A stretch of 64,000 bases of DNA from JBFWMG01 sp050251715 (GCA_050251715.1 JBFWMG010000003.1:62001-126000); one strand, 5' to 3'. Counted from the first letter of the stretch, positions 7,437 through 15,965 are shown. Made by a program: numbers and translations. Notes: a model not told the origin generated them from the letters alone.

Positions 7437-7750
7437 GCGCCTGGCGCGCCATACCGAGCTTTCCCGGCTACGAGATGAACACTTCGGGCCGGGTGCGCAA
7501 GGCGGACACGGGATACGAGATCGCCAGGTCCGGCCGTCGCCGGGTGCAGCTCTATCGGGATGGCCGGGTGTTTTACCAGGCCGTTGACGTCCTGGTGGCC
7601 GAGGTCTTTCCCGCAACGCCCGCGCCTGAGCCGGAAGTTTTGGAAGTGGAACCACTGGCGCAGCCCGACTCGGAAGAGGTCGTGCGGTTGCGAGCCATTG
7701 TGGCCGAGTTGGAGGCCGAGTTGGCCGTGTACCGGGGATCGGTCCTTTAG
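7433..7750 (+). CDS. NUMOD4-like motif protein
   Basis: A 105-residue protein beginning MSAWRAIPSFPGYEMNTSGRVRKADTG. The pattern W-x-x-IPSFPGYEMN-x-SGRVR followed by VQLYRDGRVFYQAVDVLVAEVFP is that of the NUMOD4 DNA-binding motif usually attached to HNH homing endonucleases. Here the nuclease domain is absent and a short Glu/Leu coiled coil follows, so the protein may bind DNA or another protein without cutting. The start overlaps the preceding small gene. Confidence 0.65.
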   Translation: MSAWRAIPSFPGYEMNTSGRVRKADTGYEIARSGRRRVQLYRDGRVFYQAVDVLVAEVFPATPAPEPEVLEVEPLAQPDSEEVVRLRAIVAELEAELAVYRGSVL

Positions 7751-7759
7751 GAGACACGC

Positions 7760-8062
7760 ATGGAGAAGAAGTCGGGAACATCTGCGCGGCGGGCCCTGCG
7801 CGTGCTCAAGGCGCTCAAGGGGCACAGCCTGCACGGCCTTTCCAACACGGAACTGGCCCAGGGCCTGGACGAGACGCCGGTGAACATCTGCCGCGCCCTG
7901 GAGCCGCTCGTTGCCGAGGGGCTCGTCACCCGACTGGAGAACGGGCGCTACGCCCACAGTGTGGCCATGTTGCAGGTGGCCCAGGCCCACGCCAACGAGA
8001 TGGCCACGGCCCAGGACCGCCTGATGGAGATCAACCGCAGAGTCGCCGCAGGGGCGATGTAG
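7760..8062 (+). CDS. IclR-type winged-helix protein
   Basis: A 100-residue protein with an IclR N-terminal winged helix (RRALRVLKALKGHSLHGLSNTELAQGLDETPVNICRALEPLVAEGLVTRLENGRYA). The IclR ligand-binding domain is missing. Such stand-alone HTH proteins are common in the early operon of Mu-like prophages. Start has GGAG 8 bases upstream; it follows the NUMOD4-like gene by 9 bases. Confidence 0.7.
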   Translation: MEKKSGTSARRALRVLKALKGHSLHGLSNTELAQGLDETPVNICRALEPLVAEGLVTRLENGRYAHSVAMLQVAQAHANEMATAQDRLMEINRRVAAGAM

Positions 8063-8070
8063 GAGCACGT

Positions 8071-9234
8071 ATGTCCCGCATGTTGGACGAAGAAGAAAGC
8101 GCTCGGCAGCGCAAGGTGGTGGATGGAATCCCCAAGACCGACAGCGTTACGGCCTCGCATATGCCTCGTGTGTGCGGCAGTTGCGAGTTCCACAAGTCCA
8201 AGGGCAACACTAACCCCGGCAAGATCGTGCCCGGACAAAGCGGTAAATGCACCCGGCCCGAGGGGCCGTGCAACGCCGTAACCCAGCCGGAACAGCGCGC
8301 GCAGCAGCCCGCCATTCCCGAGATCACGCCGGAACGCGGGGCGGAACTGGCGCAGATGCAGAACGCGGCCGTCGCGATGGATACAGCCATGCTGGATTCA
8401 TACGACATTTTGAAGTCCATCGGGAGGATCGAGGGCATTGAATTTACCCGACGCGTCGGGGAAGTCGCCATTGCCCAAATCTTCAACGACGTGCGCAACT
8501 CAAAACAATACAAGGGATTGCCTTACAGGGACGAAAAGGGAATCACCCGACACGTCGGGACTTTTGAAGAGTTCTGCCAGGCGTTCCTGGGCAAGTCCTA
8601 TAACCGCTGCCTTGAGCTCTCTCAAAACCTCCACCTCCTCGGTTCTGACCTCTACGAATCCGCCGAGCGCATCGGCTTCCGCGCCAAGGACTACCGCACC
8701 CTCAAGGCCCTGCCAGCCGAGGACCAGGAGGTGATGAAGCAGGCCCTGGCCAGCGAGAGCAAAGAGCAGGTGTTGGACCTGCTGCAGGACATGGCCGCGC
8801 GCCACGCCTCGGAAAAGGCCGCCCTCACCAAGACCGCCGATGGCCTCACGGCCGACCTGGAGGCGCGGGACAAGCTCATGAAGGCCAAGGCCCAGCAGCT
8901 CGACAAGGCGCACATCGAGTTGGAGAAGCTCAAGAGCCTGCCGCCCGACGAGAACGAACGGCTGCGCCTGGAGCGCGAGGCCGCAGCAGCGGAACGCATC
9001 AGCAAGGGCGAGATCAAGGCCGAAGCCGCCGTCAACGAATTCCTGGCCGAGGTCGCCGACGTGCTCGCCGCCGACGGCGTTTCGCTCCCCACCCAGGAAT
9101 ACGCGGCCAACCTGGTCTGCTACTTCGCCGAGCAGTTCGCCGAGTTCATAGCCAAGTACGGCATCGCCGTGGAGTTCGAGGGCATCGTGCGGCCCGAATG
9201 GACGCGCGACCAGGCGGCAGGGGGCGATGCGTAA
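8071..9234 (+). CDS. phage early protein with N-terminal Cys cluster and coiled coil
   Basis: A 387-residue protein. Residues about 35-70 have four Cys (VCGSCEFHK ... GKCTRPEGPC), a likely zinc or Fe-S site. The centre (about 105-235) contains IEFTRRVGEVAIAQIFNDVRNSKQYKG and GTFEEFCQAFLGKSYNRCLELSQNL, a helical pattern seen in phage ParB-like/DUF3102-like DNA-binding proteins. Then comes a coiled coil (about 240-320) and a helical tail. It lies just before the transposase and overlaps its start (TAATG). It may act in transposition or replication; the precise family is not clear to me. Confidence 0.55.
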   Translation: MSRMLDEEESARQRKVVDGIPKTDSVTASHMPRVCGSCEFHKSKGNTNPGKIVPGQSGKCTRPEGPCNAVTQPEQRAQQPAIPEITPERGAELAQMQNAAVAMDTAMLDSYDILKSIGRIEGIEFTRRVGEVAIAQIFNDVRNSKQYKGLPYRDEKGITRHVGTFEEFCQAFLGKSYNRCLELSQNLHLLGSDLYESAERIGFRAKDYRTLKALPAEDQEVMKQALASESKEQVLDLLQDMAARHASEKAALTKTADGLTADLEARDKLMKAKAQQLDKAHIELEKLKSLPPDENERLRLEREAAAAERISKGEIKAEAAVNEFLAEVADVLAADGVSLPTQEYAANLVCYFAEQFAEFIAKYGIAVEFEGIVRPEWTRDQAAGGDA

Positions 9235-10976
9235 TGAAGGCCGACCTCGGGCAGCTGGACTATCTGCGGGCCGTGCGGGCGCGCCTGGAGGGCGCATCCC
9301 ATGGCGGCAAGTCGGACATCGTGGCCGAGGCAGCTTCGTTCCTCGGCTGTTCGCAGCAGCAGCTCTACCGCCGCCTGCGCGAGGTGGGGTACGCCAGCGG
9401 CCGCAAGCCGCGTGCGGACAGGGGCCGCATCTGCGTGCCCGAAGCCGTGGCCGTGAAGGCCGCCGCCATGGTCAAGCAGGCCACGCGCGCCAACGGCAAG
9501 CGGACCATGCCCCTGTCCTTGGCCCTGGATGTGCTACGCGCCAACGGCGAGGGCATGGTGGATCCGAAAACGGGCGAGGTGACGCTACCCGAATCCGTGT
9601 CCACCCTGTCCCGCGCCATGCGCCGCTACGGCTGCCATCCCGAACAGCTTCGCGCCGGACGGCCCAGCGTGGCCATGCGCAGCCTGCATCCCAACCACGT
9701 CTGGCAGGTCGACCCGTCCCTGTGCGTGCTCTTCTACCTGCCCCAAGGGCAGCTGGCCGTCATGGATGAGGCCAAGTTCTACAAGAACAAGCCCGCCAAC
9801 GTGCGCAAGATCGAGAAGGAGCGGGTCTGGCGCTACACCCTCACAGACCACTACAGCGGCACGATCTACGTCAAGTACGTGCAGGCCGCCGGTGAATCCG
9901 CCCAGTCGCTTGTGGACGTGTTCCTGGCCGCCATCGGCCGCCGGGGGCTGAATGACCCCATGCACGGCGTGCCCTTCAACATGCTCATGGACCCCGGCAG
10001 CGCCAACACCAGCCATCTGTTCCTGAACCTGCTGGACCGCCTGCAGGTGCGCCACATGCCGCACATGCCGGGCAACCCCCGCGCCAAGGGCTCGGTGGAG
10101 GTGGCCAACAACATCGTTGAAACACAGTTCGAGGGGCGGCTGGCCTTCCGACGCGTTCAATCCCTCGAAGAGCTCCAGGCCGAGGCTGACCGGTGGCGTA
10201 TGCACTTCAACGCTTATGCCGTCCACTCCCGCACCCGCTGCAGCCGCAACGAGGCCTGGCTATCCATCACCGAGGAGCAGCTGCGCCTGGCCCCGTCGCT
10301 GGATCTGTGCCGCGAGCTGGTCACCACCAAGCCCGTGGATGCCAAGGTGCGCGACAACATGACCATCGGCCACAGCGTCAAGGGTTACGGGGCCAACGAG
10401 TACGACGTGCGCTACGTGCCCGGCCTGGTGCCCAAGGCCAAGGTCCAGGTCGTGGTCAATCCCTACCGGGCCCCTGCAGTCGACGTGATCGTCGTGGATC
10501 CCGCAGAGGGCGAGAAGATTTGGACCGTGGAGCCCATCCAGAAGAACGACGCCGGGTTCTGGGAAACCGCTCCGGTCATCGGACAGGAATTCAAGGCGCA
10601 GCCGGAGACGGTCGCGGACAGGCGCATCAAGGAGATCGAGGCTCTCACCGGCGGCACGGATCGCAAGGAGGTGCACGCACCAGAGGGCATCGACGTGATG
10701 GCCGACATCCGGGAAGCGCCGACCTACATGCCGCGTCGCGGCCGCGACCTGGGCCTGGACGCCAGCCGCCGGGAGATCGCCCCGCTGACGCATGTGGAGG
10801 CGGCCAAGTCGCTCAAGGCCCTGCTGGGCGATGCGTGGACTGCGGAACGGTACGGCTGGCTGGTGCAGCGCTACCCGCAGGGCGTGCCGCAGGATGAATT
10901 GGATGCCATCGCCGGACGTCTGCAGGCGAAACAGGTGCACGCCGTGCCGTTGCGCGCGGTGGGAGGCGCGTCATGA
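9234..10976 (+). CDS. Mu-like DDE transposase (MuA-type)
   Basis: A 580-residue transposase that integrates and replicates the phage by transposition. N-terminal helix-turn-helix sequence (DIVAEAASFLGCSQQQLYRRLREVGY, about 25-50) for end binding; the RNase-H-fold core has VWQVDPSL (first Asp about 160), MLMDPGSAN (second Asp about 252) and KGSVEVANNIVE (Glu about 288), the DDE triad; a C-terminal Mu-type beta-barrel and helical tail follow. The ATG at 9234 overlaps the upstream stop. MuB follows with a 4-base overlap. Confidence 0.93.
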   Translation: MKADLGQLDYLRAVRARLEGASHGGKSDIVAEAASFLGCSQQQLYRRLREVGYASGRKPRADRGRICVPEAVAVKAAAMVKQATRANGKRTMPLSLALDVLRANGEGMVDPKTGEVTLPESVSTLSRAMRRYGCHPEQLRAGRPSVAMRSLHPNHVWQVDPSLCVLFYLPQGQLAVMDEAKFYKNKPANVRKIEKERVWRYTLTDHYSGTIYVKYVQAAGESAQSLVDVFLAAIGRRGLNDPMHGVPFNMLMDPGSANTSHLFLNLLDRLQVRHMPHMPGNPRAKGSVEVANNIVETQFEGRLAFRRVQSLEELQAEADRWRMHFNAYAVHSRTRCSRNEAWLSITEEQLRLAPSLDLCRELVTTKPVDAKVRDNMTIGHSVKGYGANEYDVRYVPGLVPKAKVQVVVNPYRAPAVDVIVVDPAEGEKIWTVEPIQKNDAGFWETAPVIGQEFKAQPETVADRRIKEIEALTGGTDRKEVHAPEGIDVMADIREAPTYMPRRGRDLGLDASRREIAPLTHVEAAKSLKALLGDAWTAERYGWLVQRYPQGVPQDELDAIAGRLQAKQVHAVPLRAVGGAS

Positions 10977-12133
10977 CCTTGAAGGGACTGATGGAGCGCG
11001 CGGGCCTGTCCCAGCGCGAAGTGGCCAGAGACTTGGGACTTTCCGCCGCAGCGGTGAACGCCATCGTGAACCACGGGCAGTGGCCGAAACGCAACACTGC
11101 GGCGATCAAGGACAAGATGGGCGCATTGTTGCGCAATGAAGGGGCGACCGAAGCGGAGATCCGCGCGGCGCTCGGCGCCGGGCAGCGCAAGACAAAGGCC
11201 ACTGCGGTGGCCGAACAGAAGAAGGAGGACGCCATGTTGCTTAGACGGCAGGGACTTTTCCCGGAAACGAAGCGGCACTTCAGGCTCCACGCCGACCCGT
11301 TCGGTGATGGGGTGAGGTCGCATGAAGACGTGTTTCTTTCCAGCGACATCCGCTACGTGCGCGAGGCGCTGCTGCAGACCGCCAAGCACGGCGGTTTTAT
11401 GGCCGTGGTCGGCGAGAGCGGCTCGGGCAAGAGCACGCTGCGCCGCGACCTGGTGGACAGGATCACGCGGGAAGGCGCACCGGTCCATGTGATCGAACCC
11501 TACGTGCTCGGCATGGAGGACAACGACAAGACCGGCAAGACCCTCAAGGCCCTGCACATCGCCGAGGCCATCATGGCCGTGGTCGCCCCCCTGGAGCGCA
11601 TCATGTCGAGCCCGGAGGCGCGGTTCCGGCAGTTGCACCGGGTGCTGCGCGATTCCAAGCGCGCGGGGCACAGCCACTGCCTCATCATTGAGGAAGCGCA
11701 TGGCCTTCCCCTGCCGACGATCAAGCACCTCAAGAGGTTCTGGGAACTGGAGGACGGGTTCAGCAAGTTGCTGTCCGTGATCCTGCTCGGCCAGCCCGAG
11801 CTCCGGCAGAAGCTGTCCGAGACGAACCACGAGGTGCGCGAGGTGGTGCAGCGCTGCGAGGTGGTGGAGCTGCGCCCCATGAACGGCAGCCTGGGCGACT
11901 ATGTGAAGTTCAAGTTCGAGCGGGCCGGGGTCGACGTGGCCGACATCATCACCGCCGACGGCATCGAGGCGCTGCGTACCAAGCTCACCGGCCCCGCGTC
12001 TCGCGGCGGCGCGCGGGACTCCGTGTCCCTGGTCTATCCCCTGGCCGTGGGCAACATGCTCATCGCCGGGATGAACATGGCTGCGGAGATCGGCGCGCCG
12101 AAGGTGAACGCCGACATCATCAAGCAGGTCTAG
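10973..12133 (+). CDS. MuB-like AAA+ ATPase, transposition target protein
   Basis: A 386-residue ATPase. Residues about 14-40 form an HTH (SQREVARDLGLSAAAVNAIVNHGQWPKRN) as in MuB. An ExeA/AAA-type core follows with Walker A GESGSGKST (about 146-154) and Walker B CLIIEEAHG (about 235-243), and an arginine-containing C-terminal helical region. MuB binds target DNA, delivers it to MuA and gives target immunity. It overlaps the transposase gene by 4 bases. Confidence 0.9.
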   Translation: MTLKGLMERAGLSQREVARDLGLSAAAVNAIVNHGQWPKRNTAAIKDKMGALLRNEGATEAEIRAALGAGQRKTKATAVAEQKKEDAMLLRRQGLFPETKRHFRLHADPFGDGVRSHEDVFLSSDIRYVREALLQTAKHGGFMAVVGESGSGKSTLRRDLVDRITREGAPVHVIEPYVLGMEDNDKTGKTLKALHIAEAIMAVVAPLERIMSSPEARFRQLHRVLRDSKRAGHSHCLIIEEAHGLPLPTIKHLKRFWELEDGFSKLLSVILLGQPELRQKLSETNHEVREVVQRCEVVELRPMNGSLGDYVKFKFERAGVDVADIITADGIEALRTKLTGPASRGGARDSVSLVYPLAVGNMLIAGMNMAAEIGAPKVNADIIKQV

Positions 12134-12147
12134 CCCCGGAGGACGCC

Positions 12148-12387
12148 ATGAGCACGGAAACGAGACGGCAGACACGAAACCGCAGCTGGCCCTCGGAGCA
12201 GCGCGGGCCAATCAGTTCCAAGCTGGAACGGAGCGCTCTGGAGATCAAGGTCGTGGCGCAGCGGACGGCCAGCCAGGAGAGCGAGATCCTGGTGGGTCTG
12301 GCCAACGCTATCCTCGCGGAAACCGACCGGGTGGCCGGTCTGGAACGCACGGCGCAGGTCCAGCCCAGGCCAAGAGATCATCAATAA
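12148..12387 (+). CDS. small hypothetical protein in the transposition operon
   Basis: A 79-residue charged protein (MSTETRRQTRNRSWPSEQRGPISS...) with an AGGAGG-like site 7 bases upstream. The central part (SALEIKVVAQRTASQESEILVGLANAILAETDRVAGL) is amphipathic helix. No family recognised. It lies between MuB and Gam. Confidence 0.5.
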   Translation: MSTETRRQTRNRSWPSEQRGPISSKLERSALEIKVVAQRTASQESEILVGLANAILAETDRVAGLERTAQVQPRPRDHQ

Positions 12388-12400
12388 CAAGGAGGAATGG

Positions 12401-12913
12401 ATGGCAACGCGCATCAAACCGGAAGCCATGATCATCACCACCCTGGACCAGGCCAAGGCGGCGCTCGCCGAGCTGGCCACCGTGGAACGGGAACTGGGAT
12501 TGATCGAGGCGAATATGAACGAAACCATGGACCAGGTGAAGGCCACCGCCGACGCCGAGGCCGCGCCGCACCAGCAGCGGAAGAAGGAGCTGACCACGGC
12601 GCTCAACGGCTTCGCCGAGGTGAACAAGGCCGAGCTGTTCAGCAAGAAGAAGTCCCTGGAGCTGCCGCACGGCACCATGGGGTTCCGGCAGTCCACCAGC
12701 CTGGTGGCCAGGGCCAGGGTGACCATGGCCCAGGTGCTGGAGAAGCTGCGCGACCTGGGATGGCTCGACGCCATCAAGACCAGCGAGGCCGTGAACAAGG
12801 AGGCCATGCGCGAGTGGTCCGACGGCAAGCTCGAGGCGTGCGGCATGGCCCGCAAGGTGGCGGACCAGTTCTACATCGAAATCTCGGCCGAGGCGCTGAA
12901 GCCGCAGGCCTAA
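12401..12913 (+). CDS. gam: host-nuclease inhibitor protein Gam
   Basis: A 170-residue Mu Gam-family protein, which binds double-strand DNA ends and shields linear phage DNA from RecBCD-type exonucleases (it is related to Ku). The family pattern is visible: an N-terminal coiled coil (LAELATVERELGLIEANMNETMDQVKATADAEAAPHQ), then LPHGTMGFRQSTSL (family G-x-x-GFR), then a C-terminal AMREWSDGKLEACGMARKVADQFYIE. AGGAGG precedes it. Length matches the family (about 170-175). Confidence 0.92.
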   Translation: MATRIKPEAMIITTLDQAKAALAELATVERELGLIEANMNETMDQVKATADAEAAPHQQRKKELTTALNGFAEVNKAELFSKKKSLELPHGTMGFRQSTSLVARARVTMAQVLEKLRDLGWLDAIKTSEAVNKEAMREWSDGKLEACGMARKVADQFYIEISAEALKPQA

Positions 12914-12930
12914 ACACAAGAGAGGACAGC

Positions 12931-13200
12931 ATGAACAAGGGCGATCTGATCAAGGCGGTTCAGTCCCGCACGTTCAAAGCAGCCGCGCCGGAAATCGTAA
13001 ACGCGACCTTCGAGATCATGGCCGAGGGGCTGGCCGCCGGGAACGACGTGGCCATTGCCGGGTTCGGGACGTTCAAAGCGAAGCTGCGCCAGGCCAAGAC
13101 CGGCCGCAACCCGCGCACAGGCGAGACCATCGAGATCCCGCAGAAGATGACCGTGACCTTCACGCCGGGCAAGGCCCTGCGCGAAGGGATGAACGGGTAG
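12931..13200 (+). CDS. HU family DNA-binding protein
   Basis: An 89-residue histone-like protein. The whole HU/IHF fold is seen: MNKGDLIKAV at the N-terminus, GLAAGNDVAIAGFGTFKAKLRQAKTGRNPRTGETIEIP (the beta-arm with the RNP motif) and VTFTPGKALREGMNG at the end. Mu transposition needs HU/IHF to bend DNA, so a phage copy next to MuA/MuB/Gam makes sense. GAGGACAGC precedes the ATG. Confidence 0.92.
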   Translation: MNKGDLIKAVQSRTFKAAAPEIVNATFEIMAEGLAAGNDVAIAGFGTFKAKLRQAKTGRNPRTGETIEIPQKMTVTFTPGKALREGMNG

Positions 13201-13204
13201 GGAC

Positions 13205-13396
13205 ATGGCCGAGCGCTTCGCCACCCAAACCACCCACGTGGCAGGCCAGGTGACCGTGAAGGACACCCAGAACGGCTGCCTGGTGTGCGTGGTTTTCCCG
13301 GTACCCGGCCGCGAGGACGGGGCCGCGTGGGTGGCGAAGCGCTTGGTGGAATTGCTCAACGAGGCGGTGTCCACCAAGGTCACGGCCAACCAATAG
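13205..13396 (+). CDS. small hypothetical protein
   Basis: A 63-residue protein (MAERFATQTTHVAGQVTVKDTQNGCLVCVVFPVPGR...), predicted beta-rich first half and a C-terminal helix. It starts 4 bases after the HU stop, within the same operon. No family recognised. A GC-rich hairpin (13401-13418) follows its stop. Confidence 0.5.
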   Translation: MAERFATQTTHVAGQVTVKDTQNGCLVCVVFPVPGREDGAAWVAKRLVELLNEAVSTKVTANQ

Positions 13397-13466
13397 CGAA
13401 ACCGCCCTGCGGGGCGGTCGCCGGGGCGTGGCGGCTCCGGCCTGACGAGCAGCCGAAGGGGCAACC

Positions 13467-13841
13467 ATGTGGAAAAAACTGTTGCAGCGAGTCGTGCAGG
13501 ATGTGGAAGGTCGTGCCGCTCTGGAGCGGTGGTTGACTGAGGAGGTGGACGATTGCTCGCAGATGCGTGCTGCGTACCTCGCGAGCTGGATCGTGCAGCA
13601 GGTGTCCCTCGCCAACCTTGACTGCGCCGAGAAGCCTGCCCTCGTCATGGCGGCGCAGTGGATCAACCAGCGGTACGCCACGGTCGTGATCCTCGCCTCC
13701 CATCGATTAGGGGAAAGTTCCATAACCACGGGCCTGATGTTCCTGGAGGCAATTGACCGCCTGATGGAACTGGGCGGCTTGGAGCATTCCCGCATCAACT
13801 GCCTTCCTGTCGTGCCCGAGGACGTGTGCGCCTGGGTGTAG
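13467..13841 (+). CDS. hypothetical phage protein, 124 residues
   Basis: A mostly helical protein (MWKKLLQRVVQDVEGRAALERWLTEEVDDCSQ...) with three cysteines and no signal or membrane segment. It lies in the early operon between HU and the Ala/Glu-rich gene at 13902. No family recognised. Confidence 0.55.
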   Translation: MWKKLLQRVVQDVEGRAALERWLTEEVDDCSQMRAAYLASWIVQQVSLANLDCAEKPALVMAAQWINQRYATVVILASHRLGESSITTGLMFLEAIDRLMELGGLEHSRINCLPVVPEDVCAWV

Positions 13842-13901
13842 GGAACCTGCCGAAAAATAGAGAGTTCACTTAAAGGTAGACTACTGACAAGGAGAATCAA
13901 A

Positions 13902-14507
13902 ATGCCTCTTTACGCTGGTGATGAAGAGAGACGCGCGGCGCAGGAAAAGGAACTGATGCGGCGCGCGGTGCACGCCGCCGAGGCGTCGGCGCTGCGGCAT
14001 GCTGCCAGGGCGCAGCGGGCGGCGACGCTGCTGGGCGAGCTGCTGAAAGACGGCGCGGTACCCGACCGACACAAGGGCCGCGCGGGCGAACTGGCCCAAG
14101 ACGTGGAGATCGTCTCGCCCAGAGCGCTGATCGTGGCCGAGGTGCTGATCGAGCGCAGCCGCCAGGAGGAGAAGTATTCGCCGGAACACGACGACATGCA
14201 CGACGGCGGCGAGCTGGCCCAGGCCATGGCATGCTACGCCGTGGGCTCCGACCTTGTCGTGCTCTATACCGACGGATCCCATTCCGCCCCGATCTGGCCG
14301 TTCTACGAACGCAACAAGGTCACGCTGTACGCGTTAACCGACCGCCAGCGCCTGGTGCGCTCCCTGGCCCTTGGCTTGGCCGAGCTGGAGCGCATGGACC
14401 GGGCCACGCTACGCCTTGAGGCCGAAGGTTCGGAAGAAGACGCCGCGCTCGAACGCTGGCAGGCCCTGGACGCTCTGAACGAGGAGGCCGCCGATGAAGG
14501 TGCTTAG
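13902..14507 (+). CDS. conserved phage protein with EHDDxH motif
   Basis: A 201-residue protein. The N-terminal third is an Ala/Arg-rich helix; the middle contains ALIVAEVLIERSRQEEKYSPEHDDMHDGGELAQAMACYAVG, a motif (RQ..EKYSPEHDD.H..GELA.AA..YA) shared by many small phage proteins of unknown function. The clustered His/Asp/Glu residues suggest metal binding. An AGGAG site lies 7 bases upstream. It overlaps the ASCH gene by 14 bases. Confidence 0.6.
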   Translation: MPLYAGDEERRAAQEKELMRRAVHAAEASALRHAARAQRAATLLGELLKDGAVPDRHKGRAGELAQDVEIVSPRALIVAEVLIERSRQEEKYSPEHDDMHDGGELAQAMACYAVGSDLVVLYTDGSHSAPIWPFYERNKVTLYALTDRQRLVRSLALGLAELERMDRATLRLEAEGSEEDAALERWQALDALNEEAADEGA

Positions 14508-14931
14508 CATCCACCAACCCTGGGCGTTCTTCATCGCAACCGGGCTCAAGGATTGCGAGAACCGCAGTTGGCCCACGAAGCATCGCGGCCTGCTGCTGAT
14601 CCATGCGTCCAAGGCCAAGCCGTTCGACGAACTGGAAGCCACGCGCATCGCCCTGTTCGCGGGCGTGGAGCTGGCGGCTCTGCGCAAGGCTTTGGAGAAC
14701 ACCGACGCCATGCGCACCGGCGGCATCGTGGGCATGGTCGATCTCGCCGGATGCGTGAAGGATCACGGCTCGCCATGGGCGGAACAGGGGGCTTGGCATT
14801 GGGTGTGGAACTATTCCGCGCCGTTGCCCTTTACGCCTCTCCGGGGACGCCAGGGCCTGTTCAAGCACATTCCCGTGGACCTCCCCTTAAAGGCTGCGCT
14901 GAATAGCCAACAGGTCTTGATGGAGGCGTAG
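14494..14931 (+). CDS. ASCH domain protein
   Basis: A 145-residue ASCH-fold protein. The family start MKVLSIHQPWAFFIATGLKDCENRSWPT is clear, followed by HRGLLLIHASKA, GGIVGMVDLAGCV and a C-terminal W-containing strand (GAWHWVWNYSAPLPFTPLRG). ASCH proteins resemble PUA folds and are thought to bind RNA or modified nucleobases; some hydrolyse N4-acetylcytidine. In phages they are accessory genes. A GAGGAGG site lies 8 bases before the start. Confidence 0.85.
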   Translation: MKVLSIHQPWAFFIATGLKDCENRSWPTKHRGLLLIHASKAKPFDELEATRIALFAGVELAALRKALENTDAMRTGGIVGMVDLAGCVKDHGSPWAEQGAWHWVWNYSAPLPFTPLRGRQGLFKHIPVDLPLKAALNSQQVLMEA

Positions 14932-14935
14932 ATCA

Positions 14936-15379
14936 ATGCGTCCAAACGCCGCCCCAGCCTACCGCAAGAAGCTGATCCAGATGATTCATGTGGCCAAGCG
15001 CGATCTCGCTCTGGACGATGCCACATACAGGGCTATCCTGATGGCCACGACCGGAGTGGAGAGCTCCAAGAGCTTGTCGATCCAGGATCTGGAGCAGATG
15101 CTGGACAAGCTGAAGAGCAAAGGCTTCGTCGTGCGCGCTGGCAAAGATGGCCCACCCGTCACCAGGCTCGACAACGATCCTCAGGCAAAGATGATCAGGG
15201 CCTTGTGGCTAAGGCTCCACGAGCTCGGCGAGGTGCGTAACCCGAGCGAACAGGCGCTCGCGGCGTTCATCAAGCGGCATACTGGGGTTGATCGTTTGGA
15301 GTGGCTCAACACCGCCCAGGCGAGCTCTGTGATCGAACACCTCAAGAAATGGCTTGCCCGCATTGGAGATTGCTCATGA
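14936..15379 (+). CDS. gemA: GemA/Gp16 family regulatory protein
   Basis: A 147-residue protein of the GemA family (DUF1018). Visible family features: RKKLIQMIHVAKRDLALDDATYRAILMATTGVESSKSLSIQDLEQMLDKLKSKGF, and a C-terminal LWLRLHELGEVRNPSEQALAAFIKRHTGVDRLEWL. In Mu, GemA lies just before mor and is reported to alter host DNA topology and gene expression. It overlaps the Mor gene by 4 bases, as in Mu. Confidence 0.9.
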   Translation: MRPNAAPAYRKKLIQMIHVAKRDLALDDATYRAILMATTGVESSKSLSIQDLEQMLDKLKSKGFVVRAGKDGPPVTRLDNDPQAKMIRALWLRLHELGEVRNPSEQALAAFIKRHTGVDRLEWLNTAQASSVIEHLKKWLARIGDCS

Positions 15380-15729
15380 CCGACACGACCAGGAATAGGA
15401 CGTTGGCTGCCGAACTCCTGCTGGATCTCGCCGGTAAACTGGAGGGCTTGGCGATCCTGCGTTTCAGTGCTTCTCCTGAGGACGCCAAGGCGTTCGGAGA
15501 AGCTGCGGCGGGTATGATCGCTGATGATTGGGGCGGTCAGAGCATCTACGTGCCCATGGACATCGGTGGTTTGCTTGCCTCACGCAACGAACGGATATGG
15601 AAGGAGTTCACCGGCGACAACGTTTCGAGCCTGGCTCAGAAGTACGGCACCTCGGTGCAGAACATCTACCGCGTCATCAAGGCTGCGCGGGCCAAGCATG
15701 CTCAGCGCCAGCACAGCCTCTTTGATTAG
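15376..15729 (+). CDS. mor: Mor family middle transcription activator
   Basis: A 117-residue protein of the Mor/C family. The C-terminal half carries the HTH (NERIWKEFTGDNVSSLAQKYGTSVQNIYRVIKAARA); the N-terminal half (GMIADDWGGQSIYVPMDIGGLLASR) is the dimerisation beta-strand part including the PMD/IYVP motif. Mor activates the middle promoter of Mu. It is the last gene before the predicted prophage end at 15840. Start chosen at the ATG overlapping the gemA stop. Confidence 0.9.
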   Translation: MTDTTRNRTLAAELLLDLAGKLEGLAILRFSASPEDAKAFGEAAAGMIADDWGGQSIYVPMDIGGLLASRNERIWKEFTGDNVSSLAQKYGTSVQNIYRVIKAARAKHAQRQHSLFD

Positions 15730-15771
15730 TTTCACCCGCTGTAACTCTATTTCATTTGTGGCCGTTTCGGG

Positions 15772-15800
15772 TAGTCCCGTCTAGTCCCACCAAGTCCCAT
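15772..15800. repeat. three 10-base-spaced AGTCCC motifs at the prophage end
   Basis: TAGTCCCGTC, TAGTCCCACC and AAGTCCCATT follow each other with a 10-base period, about 40-70 bases inside the predicted prophage end. Helically phased short repeats at the end of a Mu-like genome are the expected form of transposase-binding sites. The role is inferred. Confidence 0.5.
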
Positions 15801-15840
15801 TTATCTCACACCCACCCCTTAGTTATCCTGGTCGGTCTCA

Positions 15841-15965
15841 TCCAAGCATAAAAAGGGGTTTTCCCTCTCCTCTCTCCTTCCCCCGGACCCCCATCCTCTC
15901 TTCTTTCTCTTTCCCCAAAAACTGCTGGTGGGGGATGTGGATACGGGTGGGACAAGAGCGTTTCC
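15841..15965 (-). repeat. dispersed intergenic repeat, copy 1 (interrupted by prophage)
   Basis: On the minus strand this matches the repeat at 32269-32402 almost base for base: a CTTGTCCCA...GTATCCAC block, CAGCAGTTTTTGGGGAAAGAGA, GGATGGGGGTCCGGGGGAAGGAG and the left hairpin arm AACCCCTTTTTATGCTTGGA. Only one hairpin arm is here. The homology stops exactly where the Mu-like prophage appears to end, so the second arm is predicted at the other prophage end, outside the window. The segment 15730-16125 otherwise holds no gene. Confidence 0.8.

Larger units (their letters stand above)
1..15840. mobile_element. BcepMu-type transposable (Mu-like) prophage, partial
   Basis: The gene content is that of a Mu-like phage: DDE transposase, MuB-type ATPase, Gam, GemA, Mor, and Mu gp25-gp28-like genes. 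The layout is BcepMu-like: regulators and transposition genes run to one genome end while lysis and packaging genes run the other way from a central repressor. The right boundary at 15840 is inferred. The bases there read ...CTCA (ending CA, as Mu-type ends do), they follow three 10-base-spaced copies of an AGTCCC motif at 15772-15800 that could bind transposase, and the host repeat begins directly after. The other end lies left of the window. Confidence 0.88.
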
